Made by a program: the position numbers and the translations under genes
Part shown: positions 7,335 to 15,047 of the stretch, piece after piece
Numbering within the stretch: the stretch's first letter is position 1
Layout: each line of letters begins with the position of its first letter
Assembly: GCA_963733845.1 (NCBI GenBank)
Contig: CAVTEM010000012.1
Location: 372,001 to 436,000 of the forward strand
DNA from: DATFQE01 sp963733845
GTDB taxonomy: Bacteria; Actinomycetota; Thermoleophilia; Gaiellales; Gaiellaceae
Length of the DNA stretch: 64,000 nucleotides
Reading direction: 5' to 3'
Notes under the pieces: generated by a model
Told to the model about the DNA's origin: nothing
The model's input: the letters and a program-made list of their open reading frames with translations, nothing else
Databases searched by the model: none

Positions 7335-9620
7335 CTACGCGACCGGCGCCGGCACAGGAGGTGCCTCGACCTTGGGCCGGTCCTCGACCGAGCCTCCGTG
7401 CTCGAAGTGCGGCAGCCACTCGAGCCAGCTCGGCAGGTACCAGTTCCACTCGCCGAGCAGCTTCATCGAAGCCGGCAGGAGAATCGCCCGGATGATCGTC
7501 GCGTCGATCAGGATCGCCGCAGCGAGCCCGACGCCGAACTGCTTGAAGATCATCGCCTGCAGGGTCCCGAAGATCGCGAACACCCCGACCATGACGATCG
7601 CGGCGCTCGTGACGACCCCCGCTGTGCTCTTGATCCCGAAAGAGATCGCCTCGTCGGTGCTCATCCCGGCGTCGTGGGCCTCTCGGATCCGGCTGAGGAT
7701 GAAGACGTGGTAGTCCATCGACAGCCCGAAGAGGATCACGAACAGCAGAATCGGCAGGAACGGGTCGATCCCGCCCGTGAACTCGAAGCCGAGGATCCCC
7801 TTCCCCCAGCCCTGCTGGAAGACCAGGACGAGGATGCCGTAGGCCGCCCCGACCGAGAGCAGGTTGAGGACGACCGCCTTCGCAGCGATCACGATCGAGC
7901 GGAAGGACACGAGCATCAGCCCGAACGCGAACAGCAGGACGAAGACGAAGACGCGTGGCGCGACGGTCTTCATCTTGTCGTTGAAGTCCTTGGACTTCGC
8001 CGTCTCGCCCGTCACGGCGACCTCGGTGCCCGCCAGGCCGTCGAACTGCCACGGGATGATGTCTTCGCGAAGCGTCGCCAGGGCCGCATTCGAGGCCGAG
8101 TCGGTTCCGTTGCCATCCACCGGGATCGAGACGACCGCGACCGTCTTCGCGGCGTTGACGTCGACGTCGATCGGGTGGTTCATGCCGGCGTCGAGCGCTT
8201 GCGCGCCGAGCTGGCCGATCGCCTCCTGGACGTCCCTCGACTCCACGTTCGCCGACTTGACCACGACGCTCGCCGCCACCTCGGTGCCGGGGAAAGCCTC
8301 CTTGAGCCGGTTGTAGGTGCCCAGGTACTTCTGCGGATACGTGTCGATGGTGGGATTTGCCGTGTGCAACTGCAGCGCGGGCACCGCGATCGCCACGAGC
8401 AGGCCGGCGGCGAGGCCGCCGTACAGCAGCGGCCGCCGGAGCACGCGGTCGATGATCGCGCCCCAGATCCTGCCCCCACCGTCGTCGCGGCGAAGGCGAT
8501 GGACGAAGGGCACGCGCAGGCGGTCGACGTTGTCGCCGAGCTTCGACAGCAGAGCCGGCAGCACCGTCAGCGAGCCGAGCATTGCGACGGCGACCACGGT
8601 CATCGTCGCGACGCCGAATGAGGCGAAGCCCGCGTCGGCCGTGAGGAACATGCCGGACATCGCGACCAGAACGGTCAGTCCCGAGATCAGGACCGAACGA
8701 CCGGACGTGGCCGCCGCTGCCTCGAGCGCCGCCTCTTCGCTACGGCCGGCAGCGCGTTCCTCACGCTCGCGCTTCAAGTAGAACATCGTGTAGTCGACGC
8801 CCACGGCGAGCCCGATCAGCAGGATGATCGCCGACACCGCGTCGGACATCGGCAGCACCTGGCTGATGAGCGCGACGATTCCCAGCGTCCCGAGCACAGC
8901 GGTGAGCCCAAGAAGCAAGGGGATACCGGCCGCCACGAGCGCGCCGAAGGCGACCAGGAGAATGGCGAGCGTCAGCGGTACGGAGTAGAGCCCCGCCTTC
9001 TTGAGGTCGTCGAAGAACGCCGTCTGGAGCTGCTTGTCGGTGCTCTCGCCGAAGGACCCGATGTAGACCTCGGGATGGGCCTTCTGCACCTCGGCCACCC
9101 GGGCGACGACGGGGTCGATCTTGTCGGCGGCCTTGTCCGAGTCACCGCGGATCTCGAGCGGCACGAGCACGGAGTGCTTGTCGTCCGAGATCAGTCCCGC
9201 GTCGCCTTCGTACGGCGACTCCACCTTCGCCACCGCGTCGAGGCTCGAGACGCCGGCGACGACCGCCTTCACGGCCGCCTCGAAGGCCGGGTCGGTGTCG
9301 ACCAGGGTCGCGCTCTCGATGAGCACGTTCTCGCCCGCCGGCTGCTCGAAGTCGTTGTAGAGGATCGTGTCGGCGCGGCCGGACTCACCCGGGCCAGACG
9401 TCTCGAACACGATGCTCTTCATCGGGATCACGAAGGTGCCGATCGCAAAGACCAGCACGACGCACGCGAGCCAGCCGAAGATCGCCGTCTTGCGATGGTG
9501 TGCGCTCCAGCGCGCCATGCGCGCGGCGAGGTTCATCGGCGGCGCGGGTTGAGCCGGGTCGGTCGAGCGCTCCTGCCTCGGCCTGCCGTTCGGGTCGTCC
9601 TGGATGACGCGCGTCTTCAT
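7335..9620 (-). CDS. MMPL-family RND transporter
   Basis: A 761-residue inner-membrane exporter with the two-repeat RND/MMPL layout: one helix, an extracytoplasmic loop of about 150 residues, five helices, then the same again. The conserved Asp-Tyr pairs of the proton relay are visible in GLAVGVDYTMFYLKRERE and in GLSMDYHVFILSRIREAHD. MMPL proteins export lipids, siderophores or drugs using the proton gradient. ATG 9620 follows GAGAGGAGAG. A two-component system lies 97 nt upstream on the same strand and may control it. The gene is intact. Confidence 0.9.
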   Translation of the reverse strand: MKTRVIQDDPNGRPRQERSTDPAQPAPPMNLAARMARWSAHHRKTAIFGWLACVVLVFAIGTFVIPMKSIVFETSGPGESGRADTILYNDFEQPAGENVLIESATLVDTDPAFEAAVKAVVAGVSSLDAVAKVESPYEGDAGLISDDKHSVLVPLEIRGDSDKAADKIDPVVARVAEVQKAHPEVYIGSFGESTDKQLQTAFFDDLKKAGLYSVPLTLAILLVAFGALVAAGIPLLLGLTAVLGTLGIVALISQVLPMSDAVSAIILLIGLAVGVDYTMFYLKREREERAAGRSEEAALEAAAATSGRSVLISGLTVLVAMSGMFLTADAGFASFGVATMTVVAVAMLGSLTVLPALLSKLGDNVDRLRVPFVHRLRRDDGGGRIWGAIIDRVLRRPLLYGGLAAGLLVAIAVPALQLHTANPTIDTYPQKYLGTYNRLKEAFPGTEVAASVVVKSANVESRDVQEAIGQLGAQALDAGMNHPIDVDVNAAKTVAVVSIPVDGNGTDSASNAALATLREDIIPWQFDGLAGTEVAVTGETAKSKDFNDKMKTVAPRVFVFVLLFAFGLMLVSFRSIVIAAKAVVLNLLSVGAAYGILVLVFQQGWGKGILGFEFTGGIDPFLPILLFVILFGLSMDYHVFILSRIREAHDAGMSTDEAISFGIKSTAGVVTSAAIVMVGVFAIFGTLQAMIFKQFGVGLAAAILIDATIIRAILLPASMKLLGEWNWYLPSWLEWLPHFEHGGSVEDRPKVEAPPVPAPVA

Positions 9621-9717
9621 CGCTCTCCTCTCGGCGTACGGACACGCGCGAACGTCTCACGCATGCGCCGAGCGCGTAAGGCGGGAGACTTGCCGCTCGG
9701 GGGCCGGGTTTCTGGGG

Positions 9718-10362
9718 TCAGTAACGGAGGTAGAGCAGGACGGCCAGGACCCGGCGGGACTCCGAGCCGGTCGACGGCAGGCCGAGCTTGCCGAAGATGC
9801 TCGAGACGTACTTCTCGACGCCGCGCAGCGAGATGACGAGCTTGTCGGCGATGCCCTGATTGGAGCTACCGGAAGCCATCAGCTCGAGCACCTCGCGCTC
9901 GCGAGGGGTCAGCCCGGCGAGGGGATCGTCGCTACGCCGCCTGCCGAGCAGCGTCGACACGATGATCGGGTCGAGCGCCGTGCCGCCCTCGGCGACGCGC
10001 TTCACCGCGGCGACGAACTCCGTGACGTCCCCGATGCGGTCCTTGAGCAGGTAGCCCGCCCCCTCGGCGGACTCGGAGAGGAGCTGCATCGCCAGCCCGA
10101 GCTCCATGTACTGCGAGAGCACGAGCACCGCCACGGAGGGATGCTCGGCGCGGATCTCGAGCGCGGCGCGCAGACCTTCGTCCTTGTGGGTCGGCGGCAG
10201 CCGGATGTCGACGATTGCGACGTCCGGAGGCCAGCTGCGCACCTTCAGCAGGAGCTCGTCGGCGTCGCCGCACTGGCCGACGACGTCGAAGCCCGCGTCG
10301 CCGAGGATGCGCGCCAGCCCTTCCCGAAGGAGGACGCTGTCCTCCGCGATCATCACGCGCAC
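9718..10362 (-). CDS. NarL/LuxR-family response regulator
   Basis: A 214-residue response regulator. The receiver domain (1-120) has the acidic pair in IAEDS, the phospho-acceptor Asp in VAIVDIRLPP and the Lys in GYLLKDRIGD. The C-terminal LuxR-type helix-turn-helix (150-205) reads LTPREREVLELMASGSSNQG followed by KLVISLRGVEKYVSSIFGKL. The start overlaps the end of the histidine kinase gene by 10 nt. The pair probably regulates the adjacent MMPL exporter. Confidence 0.92.
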   Translation of the reverse strand: MRVMIAEDSVLLREGLARILGDAGFDVVGQCGDADELLLKVRSWPPDVAIVDIRLPPTHKDEGLRAALEIRAEHPSVAVLVLSQYMELGLAMQLLSESAEGAGYLLKDRIGDVTEFVAAVKRVAEGGTALDPIIVSTLLGRRRSDDPLAGLTPREREVLELMASGSSNQGIADKLVISLRGVEKYVSSIFGKLGLPSTGSESRRVLAVLLYLRY

Positions 10363-12131
10363 GGGAGCTCCGCCCTGACGCGCGTCCCGCCGCCGCGAGG
10401 GGTCCAGACCCGGAGCCGGCCGCCAAGCGCCTCGACGCGGTCGGCCAGACCCCGGAGGCCCGAGCCGCGCTCGGTGTCCGCTCCGCCGATCCCGTCGTCG
10501 ACCACCTCGACGATGACGCGGCCGTTGGCCGTCCCGATGTCGACGGTGGCCGACGTGGCCTGCGCGTGCTTGCCGACGTTGGTCAGGCTCTCGGCGACGA
10601 CGTAGTACGCGGCCACCTCCAGCTGTTCGCCCAGACGGCCTTCGAGCTCGACCGTCAACCGGACGGGCACGGGCGCATGCGCGGCGAGCGACTCGAGGGC
10701 GACCGCCAACCCGTGCCCGCTGACGACCGCCGGGTGCAGGCCTTGCGCGACGTCGCGCAGCTCCGAGAGCGACAGGGCGATCTCCCGCCTTGCCCCGTCG
10801 AGGCTAGTCCTCGCCACCGGGTCGTCGCGCAACCGTTCTCCGAGCAGGCCGAGGTCGAGTGAGAGGGCGATGAGACGCTGCTGTGCGCCGTCGTGAAGGT
10901 TGCGCTCCAGCCGCTGCCGCTCCTTCTGGCCGGCCTCGATCACCCGCGCGCGTGAGCCCCTCAGCTCGCCGAGGCGCGCTCTGAGCTCGGCGTGCAGGCG
11001 GCCCTGCTCCAGCGCGATGGCGGCTCCTGCGCTGACCGCGGCGAGCAGCTCGGGCTCGTCGTCCAGGGACGGGTCGTGCACCAGCACGGCCACCCGCGTT
11101 CCCTCCCGGTCGATCTGGGTCCTCGCTCTCCCTGAGCCCGCACCGGGCAGCTGCACGGGCCGACCGTCGCGATCGGCCCAGCTCTCGAATTCAGGCAGCC
11201 AGTACGCGAGTGTCAAGGACGGATCGCGGAGCGCGCGTGCGAGAGCGTCGCGGAGATCGGCCGGCGCCGGATCGTCACGCAGCTCGACGAGGAGCTCGCC
11301 CACGCCGATGCGCGCCAGCCGCGACTTGAGAAGGCCGATCAGCAAGACGACCGGCGCAAGGCCGAGCGCGGCGAAAGTCGCCCACCGGATCTGCGCCACC
11401 GCAGGGCCGTCGAAGGCGGCCGACACGAAGAGGAAGGCGATCATCACGAGCGCGAGGGCGAAGGAGTCCGTCAGGAGGTCGAGCGACCGGCGCAGGGGCC
11501 GACCCGAGCGCCGTCGCCGCAGCGCAAGCACGCCTACCCCCGCCAGGCACAAACCGCTCACGAGCAGCAGCTGAACGTGCAGCACGGTCTCGCCGGAGCC
11601 CGGGCTCGACGTGACCTCCAGCAGGTTGTGCGGACCGAAGCCGCCGAACACCATCCGGACGAGCTCGAGCCCGATCGCCGCCACGTACGCAACCGCGACG
11701 AGCGACCGTTCGAACGGGCTCCGGAGCCTTCCGCTCGGGTAGGCGAGAAACACGTGCAGGAAGAGCACGGGCGGCAACAGATCGAGCGCCTGGCCGAACG
11801 TGAAGGTGACGTCGCTCGTCGTCCAGGAGAGCGTCGAAGCGAAGTTGACGAAGCCTGCGACGATCATCAGCGGGCCGAAGCGACTGGAGGGCCGACGCCA
11901 CCAGGCGATCAGTCCGCAGAGAACGTAGGAGGCGGTGACCCAGGCGGCGAGGCTCGCGATCACCAAGGGCTCGCCGATCTCGGCTTCCACGCCGCCGCTC
12001 CGCAGGGCGAAGGTCAAGGAAGCTCCGGCCGCAGCCAGGCCCGCAAGGCCTACGGCCGCGATGATCATCGGCTTCGGCACGGCAAGCCCAGTCCGCGCGC
12101 TCGCACGCACTGCGACTGCGGGCACGACCAT
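10353..12131 (-). CDS. Membrane histidine kinase, HisKA_3 type
   Basis: A 592-residue sensor kinase paired with the NarL-type regulator downstream. The first 270 residues hold seven to eight membrane helices. A linker of about 100 residues resembling a degenerate GAF domain follows. The dimerisation/phosphoacceptor segment is QKERQRLERNLHDGAQQRL (His near residue 410). The ATPase domain has an N box in VAESLTNVGKHAQA and G boxes in VVDDGIGG and GSGLRGLADRVEALGG. The ligand is unknown; a multi-helix sensor of this type usually reads membrane or envelope state. Confidence 0.9.
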   Translation of the reverse strand: MVVPAVAVRASARTGLAVPKPMIIAAVGLAGLAAAGASLTFALRSGGVEAEIGEPLVIASLAAWVTASYVLCGLIAWWRRPSSRFGPLMIVAGFVNFASTLSWTTSDVTFTFGQALDLLPPVLFLHVFLAYPSGRLRSPFERSLVAVAYVAAIGLELVRMVFGGFGPHNLLEVTSSPGSGETVLHVQLLLVSGLCLAGVGVLALRRRRSGRPLRRSLDLLTDSFALALVMIAFLFVSAAFDGPAVAQIRWATFAALGLAPVVLLIGLLKSRLARIGVGELLVELRDDPAPADLRDALARALRDPSLTLAYWLPEFESWADRDGRPVQLPGAGSGRARTQIDREGTRVAVLVHDPSLDDEPELLAAVSAGAAIALEQGRLHAELRARLGELRGSRARVIEAGQKERQRLERNLHDGAQQRLIALSLDLGLLGERLRDDPVARTSLDGARREIALSLSELRDVAQGLHPAVVSGHGLAVALESLAAHAPVPVRLTVELEGRLGEQLEVAAYYVVAESLTNVGKHAQATSATVDIGTANGRVIVEVVDDGIGGADTERGSGLRGLADRVEALGGRLRVWTPRGGGTRVRAELPCA

Positions 12132-12291
12132 CCTCGCTGCTCCTTCCCGACCCGCCGGTTGCCGACGGGTCTGGAGGCCACCTTTCAGGCGCGACCGCTC
12201 GAACGGTGCCGCGCGCGCAAACGGGCAAGGATGAAAGCTGGCGTCTGCATCCAGGATACGCCTACGACCTCGAACGCGCCACTCTGCCCCG

Positions 12292-12361
12292 GTGGCGCGG
12301 ACGTTCCCGGCCCCTCACTCGGGCCGGCGCGGACGCCTCGCCGTCGACCCGCGCGCCGACT
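12292..12361 (+). pseudogene. Isolated fragment related to the S8 peptidase gene
   Basis: The plus strand reads VARTFPAPHSGRRGRLAVDP then RADF, nearly identical to residues 219-242 of the subtilase encoded at 15048-18401, the stretch just before its catalytic His. Roughly 60 of 72 bases agree by eye. The similarity stops at both ends, and the piece lies between two minus-strand genes, abutting the CYTH gene stop at 12362. It is a remnant of a duplicated or transferred peptidase gene. The remaining 12132-12291 holds no gene I can support. Confidence 0.6.
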
Positions 12362-13154
12362 TCAGGCGGGAGCGAGGGCGGCTTGCCCCTCGCGGGCGAG
12401 CTTCGCGAACTGCCGCAGGGCGGACCGGGTCTTCGTCTCCTGCTTCCCCGAGAGATCGACGCCCTGCGCGACGAGAAATGCGCGCGCCTGGGCGGCGACC
12501 TGGAACAGCTCGGAGGGCGCGCACTTCGTCGAGAGCTCGAGGATGCGCGAGCCGTCGGGGTAGAGCCACATCTCTGCGACGAGCTTGCGCTTGAAGCCCT
12601 TGGGGACGAAGTTCAGCTTGAGGACGAAGATCGGCCCGAGGGGTACGAGGTTCTCGAGCGTGATCCCTTCGGGAGCGTGGTCGGCGAAGAACGCCCGCTG
12701 CGACTTGGAGAACAGCTTGCGGATCGGGACCTCTCCGCGGACGGCGTCCCTGACGTCCACCTTGGCGAAGCGGCGCTTGACCGAGGCCGAGCACACGTAG
12801 CCGCCGGGCATCGTGTCCAGCTCGACCACGAGGTCCGGAGACGTCCGCAACTTCGCCGGAAGCTCCTCGGGGACGACCGGGCGCAGCTTGACGACCGAGT
12901 CGGGGTCGCGGCCCTGGACGCGGCGGGCGCGCATGATCAGCCCGGCCTTGTCGAGCTCGAGCTCGGGTGTGTCGAGGAAGAACACCTGCCGGATCTGCCC
13001 CTGCAGCGGGTCGAGCCCCAGCGCGGCCACCGTCGAGCGGTGGTCGGCCTCGGGGACAGTCAGCTTCAGCTCCGCGCTGTCGGCGCCCGCCGCGAGTGCG
13101 AGCGCCTCCTGGAGCTGGTCGTCTGTGAGCGTCCTCCTGTTCCGACTCGCCATG
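12362..13154 (-). CDS. CYTH-like domain protein
   Basis: A 263-residue protein starting at ATG 13154. The N-terminal half has the feel of the CYTH/triphosphate-tunnel fold: AELKLTVPEADHRSTVAAL, then QVFFLDTPELELDKAGLIMR with an acidic-basic pattern and VVKLRPVVPEEL. CYTH proteins bind triphosphates and divalent metal (thiamine triphosphatase, polyphosphatase or adenylyl cyclase activity). The C-terminal half (FVLKLNFVPKGF, VAEMWLYPDGSRILELSTK) completes the barrel. No CHAD domain is attached. A TACGGT box 7 nt upstream suggests a leaderless start. Assignment to the family is by pattern only. Confidence 0.6.
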
Positions 13155-13170
13155 CCGGTAACCGTACACC

Positions 13171-13182
13171 TGTCCGGACAGC
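13171..13182. promoter_or_regulatory. Palindrome upstream of the CYTH-like gene
   Basis: CTGTCCGGACAG is a perfect 12-base palindrome just upstream of the -10-like TACGGT of the minus-strand gene that starts at 13154. Its position fits an operator. The rest of 13183-13346 shows no gene; a TAGGAT box lies just before the GTG at 13347. Confidence 0.35.
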
Positions 13183-13346
13183 GGCGCCTCGTTCCTTCAG
13201 GATGAGCGCCGATGACCGTTGAGGCGCCGACGGGGGTCGCGCCGCCCGGCAGCCGCGCACGGTCGGCCGCGCCGCCGCCAGGTTCCTCCCGTCCGCACAA
13301 CTGACGACGCGGGCCGCCGGATAGCGCCCCAGTAGGATGCGCGCCG

Positions 13347-14213
13347 GTGACGACTCCCGACGTCGACGCCGCCGCCCGGTTTCTCGCCGGCAACGCCCGG
13401 GTCCTCGACCGTCGTCGCTTCGAGCGGCTCTTCTCCGGCGGAGACGCTCGATCCGTCCGCGACGCGGTCGCCGCCTTCCGCAACTCCGACGGTGGATTCG
13501 GTCACGCGCTCGAGCCGGACGGGCGCATGCCGGCCAGCCAGCCGGCTGCAGTCGCGATGGCTCTGGACACGCTCGACGAGGCCGACGCATGGGACGAGGA
13601 GCTTGTCGCGGGCGCATGTGAGTGGCTCGCGGCCAACGCGCCCGCCGAGGGCGGCGCCTCGTTCGTGGAGCCGACGGTCGAGGGGTGGCCGCGTGCTCCG
13701 TGGTGGGAGGCGGAGGAAGGGCGGCCGGCATCACTCTTCACGACCGGGAAGATCGCGGCGACGCTGCATGCGCGCCGGGTCGAGCATCGGTGGCTCGACC
13801 CCGCCACGGACCTGCTCTGGCGGCGGATCGACGAGCTCGACGACCCGGGGCCGTACGCGTTCCGCGGCCTGCTGAAGTTCCTCCAGCACGTGCCCGATCG
13901 CGGCCGGGCGGAGCAGGCCCTGGAGCGCGTCGGGAGGCTGCTGTTCGAGTGGGACATGGTCGCGCTCGACCCCGACGCCGAGGGCGAGGTTCACACGCCG
14001 CTCGACTTCGCGCCGAACCCCGACTCGATCGCCCGTCGTCTCTTCGACGAGGCCACGATCGAGGCGCACCTCGACCACCTCGCCGGGAGTCAGGCAGACG
14101 ACGGAGGCTGGACGTTCAACTGGCCGGCGTGGTCGCCGGTCGCCGCGAGCGAGTGGCGCGGGTCGCGCACCGTGGACGCTCTCCGCACCCTCCGGGCCAA
14201 CGGTCGTCTCTGA
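13347..14213 (+). CDS. Prenyltransferase/squalene-oxidase repeat-like protein
   Basis: A 288-residue cytoplasmic protein starting at GTG 13347, with TAGGAT 8 nt upstream. It shows alpha/alpha-toroid features: FRNSDGGFGHALEPDGRM near the N-terminus and SQADDGGWTFNWPAWSP near the C-terminus, both matching the QW/DGG repeats of the prenyltransferase/terpene cyclase fold. No DxDD or DxD catalytic motif is evident, so an enzymatic role is not assured. It is intact and stands alone, 23 nt from the convergent fabI gene. Confidence 0.65.
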   Translation: MTTPDVDAAARFLAGNARVLDRRRFERLFSGGDARSVRDAVAAFRNSDGGFGHALEPDGRMPASQPAAVAMALDTLDEADAWDEELVAGACEWLAANAPAEGGASFVEPTVEGWPRAPWWEAEEGRPASLFTTGKIAATLHARRVEHRWLDPATDLLWRRIDELDDPGPYAFRGLLKFLQHVPDRGRAEQALERVGRLLFEWDMVALDPDAEGEVHTPLDFAPNPDSIARRLFDEATIEAHLDHLAGSQADDGGWTFNWPAWSPVAASEWRGSRTVDALRTLRANGRL

Positions 14214-14236
14214 GCCGGGCGGTCGCCCGGCGGGCT

Positions 14237-15016
14237 CTACATGCCCATCGCGTGGAAGCCGGCGTCGACGTAGAGCGTCGTCGCCGTCACGTTGCGGGCG
14301 GCGTCGGAGAGCAGGTAGGCCGCCGCGCCGCCGACGTCGTCGGCGTCGATCGGGCGGTGGAGGGGCGCCCGCTCCTCCACGATCGCCTCCATCGTCGGAA
14401 AGCCGGCGATCGAACGGGCCGCCAGCGTCCGCACCGGCCCTGCCGAGATCGCGTTCACGCGGATGTTCTTCTGCCCCAGGTCCCAGGCCAGGTACTGCAC
14501 CGACGAGTCCAGCGTGGCCTTCGCGACGCCCATCACGTTGTAGTGCGGCACGGCCCGCTCTCCGCCTAGGTAGGTCATCGTCACGATCGAGCCGCCGCCC
14601 GCCTTCTCCATCAGCGGCTCGGCCGCGCGGGCGCAGGCCACGAGCGAGTAAGCGGAGATGTCCAGCGCCATCCAGAAGCGGTCGCGGGGCGTGTCAGTGA
14701 AGCGGCCCTCGAGGTCCTCGGCGGCGGCGAAGGCCACGGAGTGAACGAGCAGGTCGAGCGAGCCGCCGAAGGCCTCGGCGACCTCCGAGAAGACGCGCTC
14801 GATGTCGGCGTCCTCGCGGACGTCGCACGCGGTGATCAGCGGGCTGTCGACCGACTCCGCCAGCTCGCGCACGTTCTTCTCGATCCGCTCGCCCTGGAAG
14901 GTGAACGCCAGCTCGGCGCCTCCTTCCGCGAGTTGCTTGGCGATCGCCCACGCGATCGAGCGCCGGTTGGCGACGCCCAGAATCAGGCCGCGCTTTCCCC
15001 CAAATTGAGCAGACAA
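14237..15016 (-). CDS. fabI: Enoyl-[acyl-carrier-protein] reductase (NADH)
   Basis: FabI catalyses the last, NADH-dependent step of each fatty-acid elongation cycle. The 260-residue product starts at TTG 15016 with SAQFGGKRGLILGVANRRS, the FabI form of the Rossmann glycine motif. The catalytic Tyr-x6-Lys is HYNVMGVAK, preceded by TMTYLGGERAVP, and the C-terminus carries the usual DDVGGAAAYLLSD. TAGACT 7 nt before the TTG supports a leaderless start. The gene is divergent from the subtilase gene with interleaved promoters. Confidence in function is high. Confidence 0.93.
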   Translation of the reverse strand: MSAQFGGKRGLILGVANRRSIAWAIAKQLAEGGAELAFTFQGERIEKNVRELAESVDSPLITACDVREDADIERVFSEVAEAFGGSLDLLVHSVAFAAAEDLEGRFTDTPRDRFWMALDISAYSLVACARAAEPLMEKAGGGSIVTMTYLGGERAVPHYNVMGVAKATLDSSVQYLAWDLGQKNIRVNAISAGPVRTLAARSIAGFPTMEAIVEERAPLHRPIDADDVGGAAAYLLSDAARNVTATTLYVDAGFHAMGM

Positions 15017-15023
15017 CCGGGCG

Positions 15024-15039
15024 AGTCTACGGCTACCCT
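15024..15039. promoter_or_regulatory. Divergent -10 elements of fabI and the subtilase gene
   Basis: TAGACT on the minus strand (15029-15024) lies 7 nt before the fabI TTG, and TACCCT on the plus strand (15034-15039) lies 8 nt before the subtilase TTG. Only 31 nt separate the two start codons, so the polymerases must compete. -35 elements would lie inside the opposite genes. Confidence 0.45.
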
Positions 15040-15047
15040 GGGCGACC

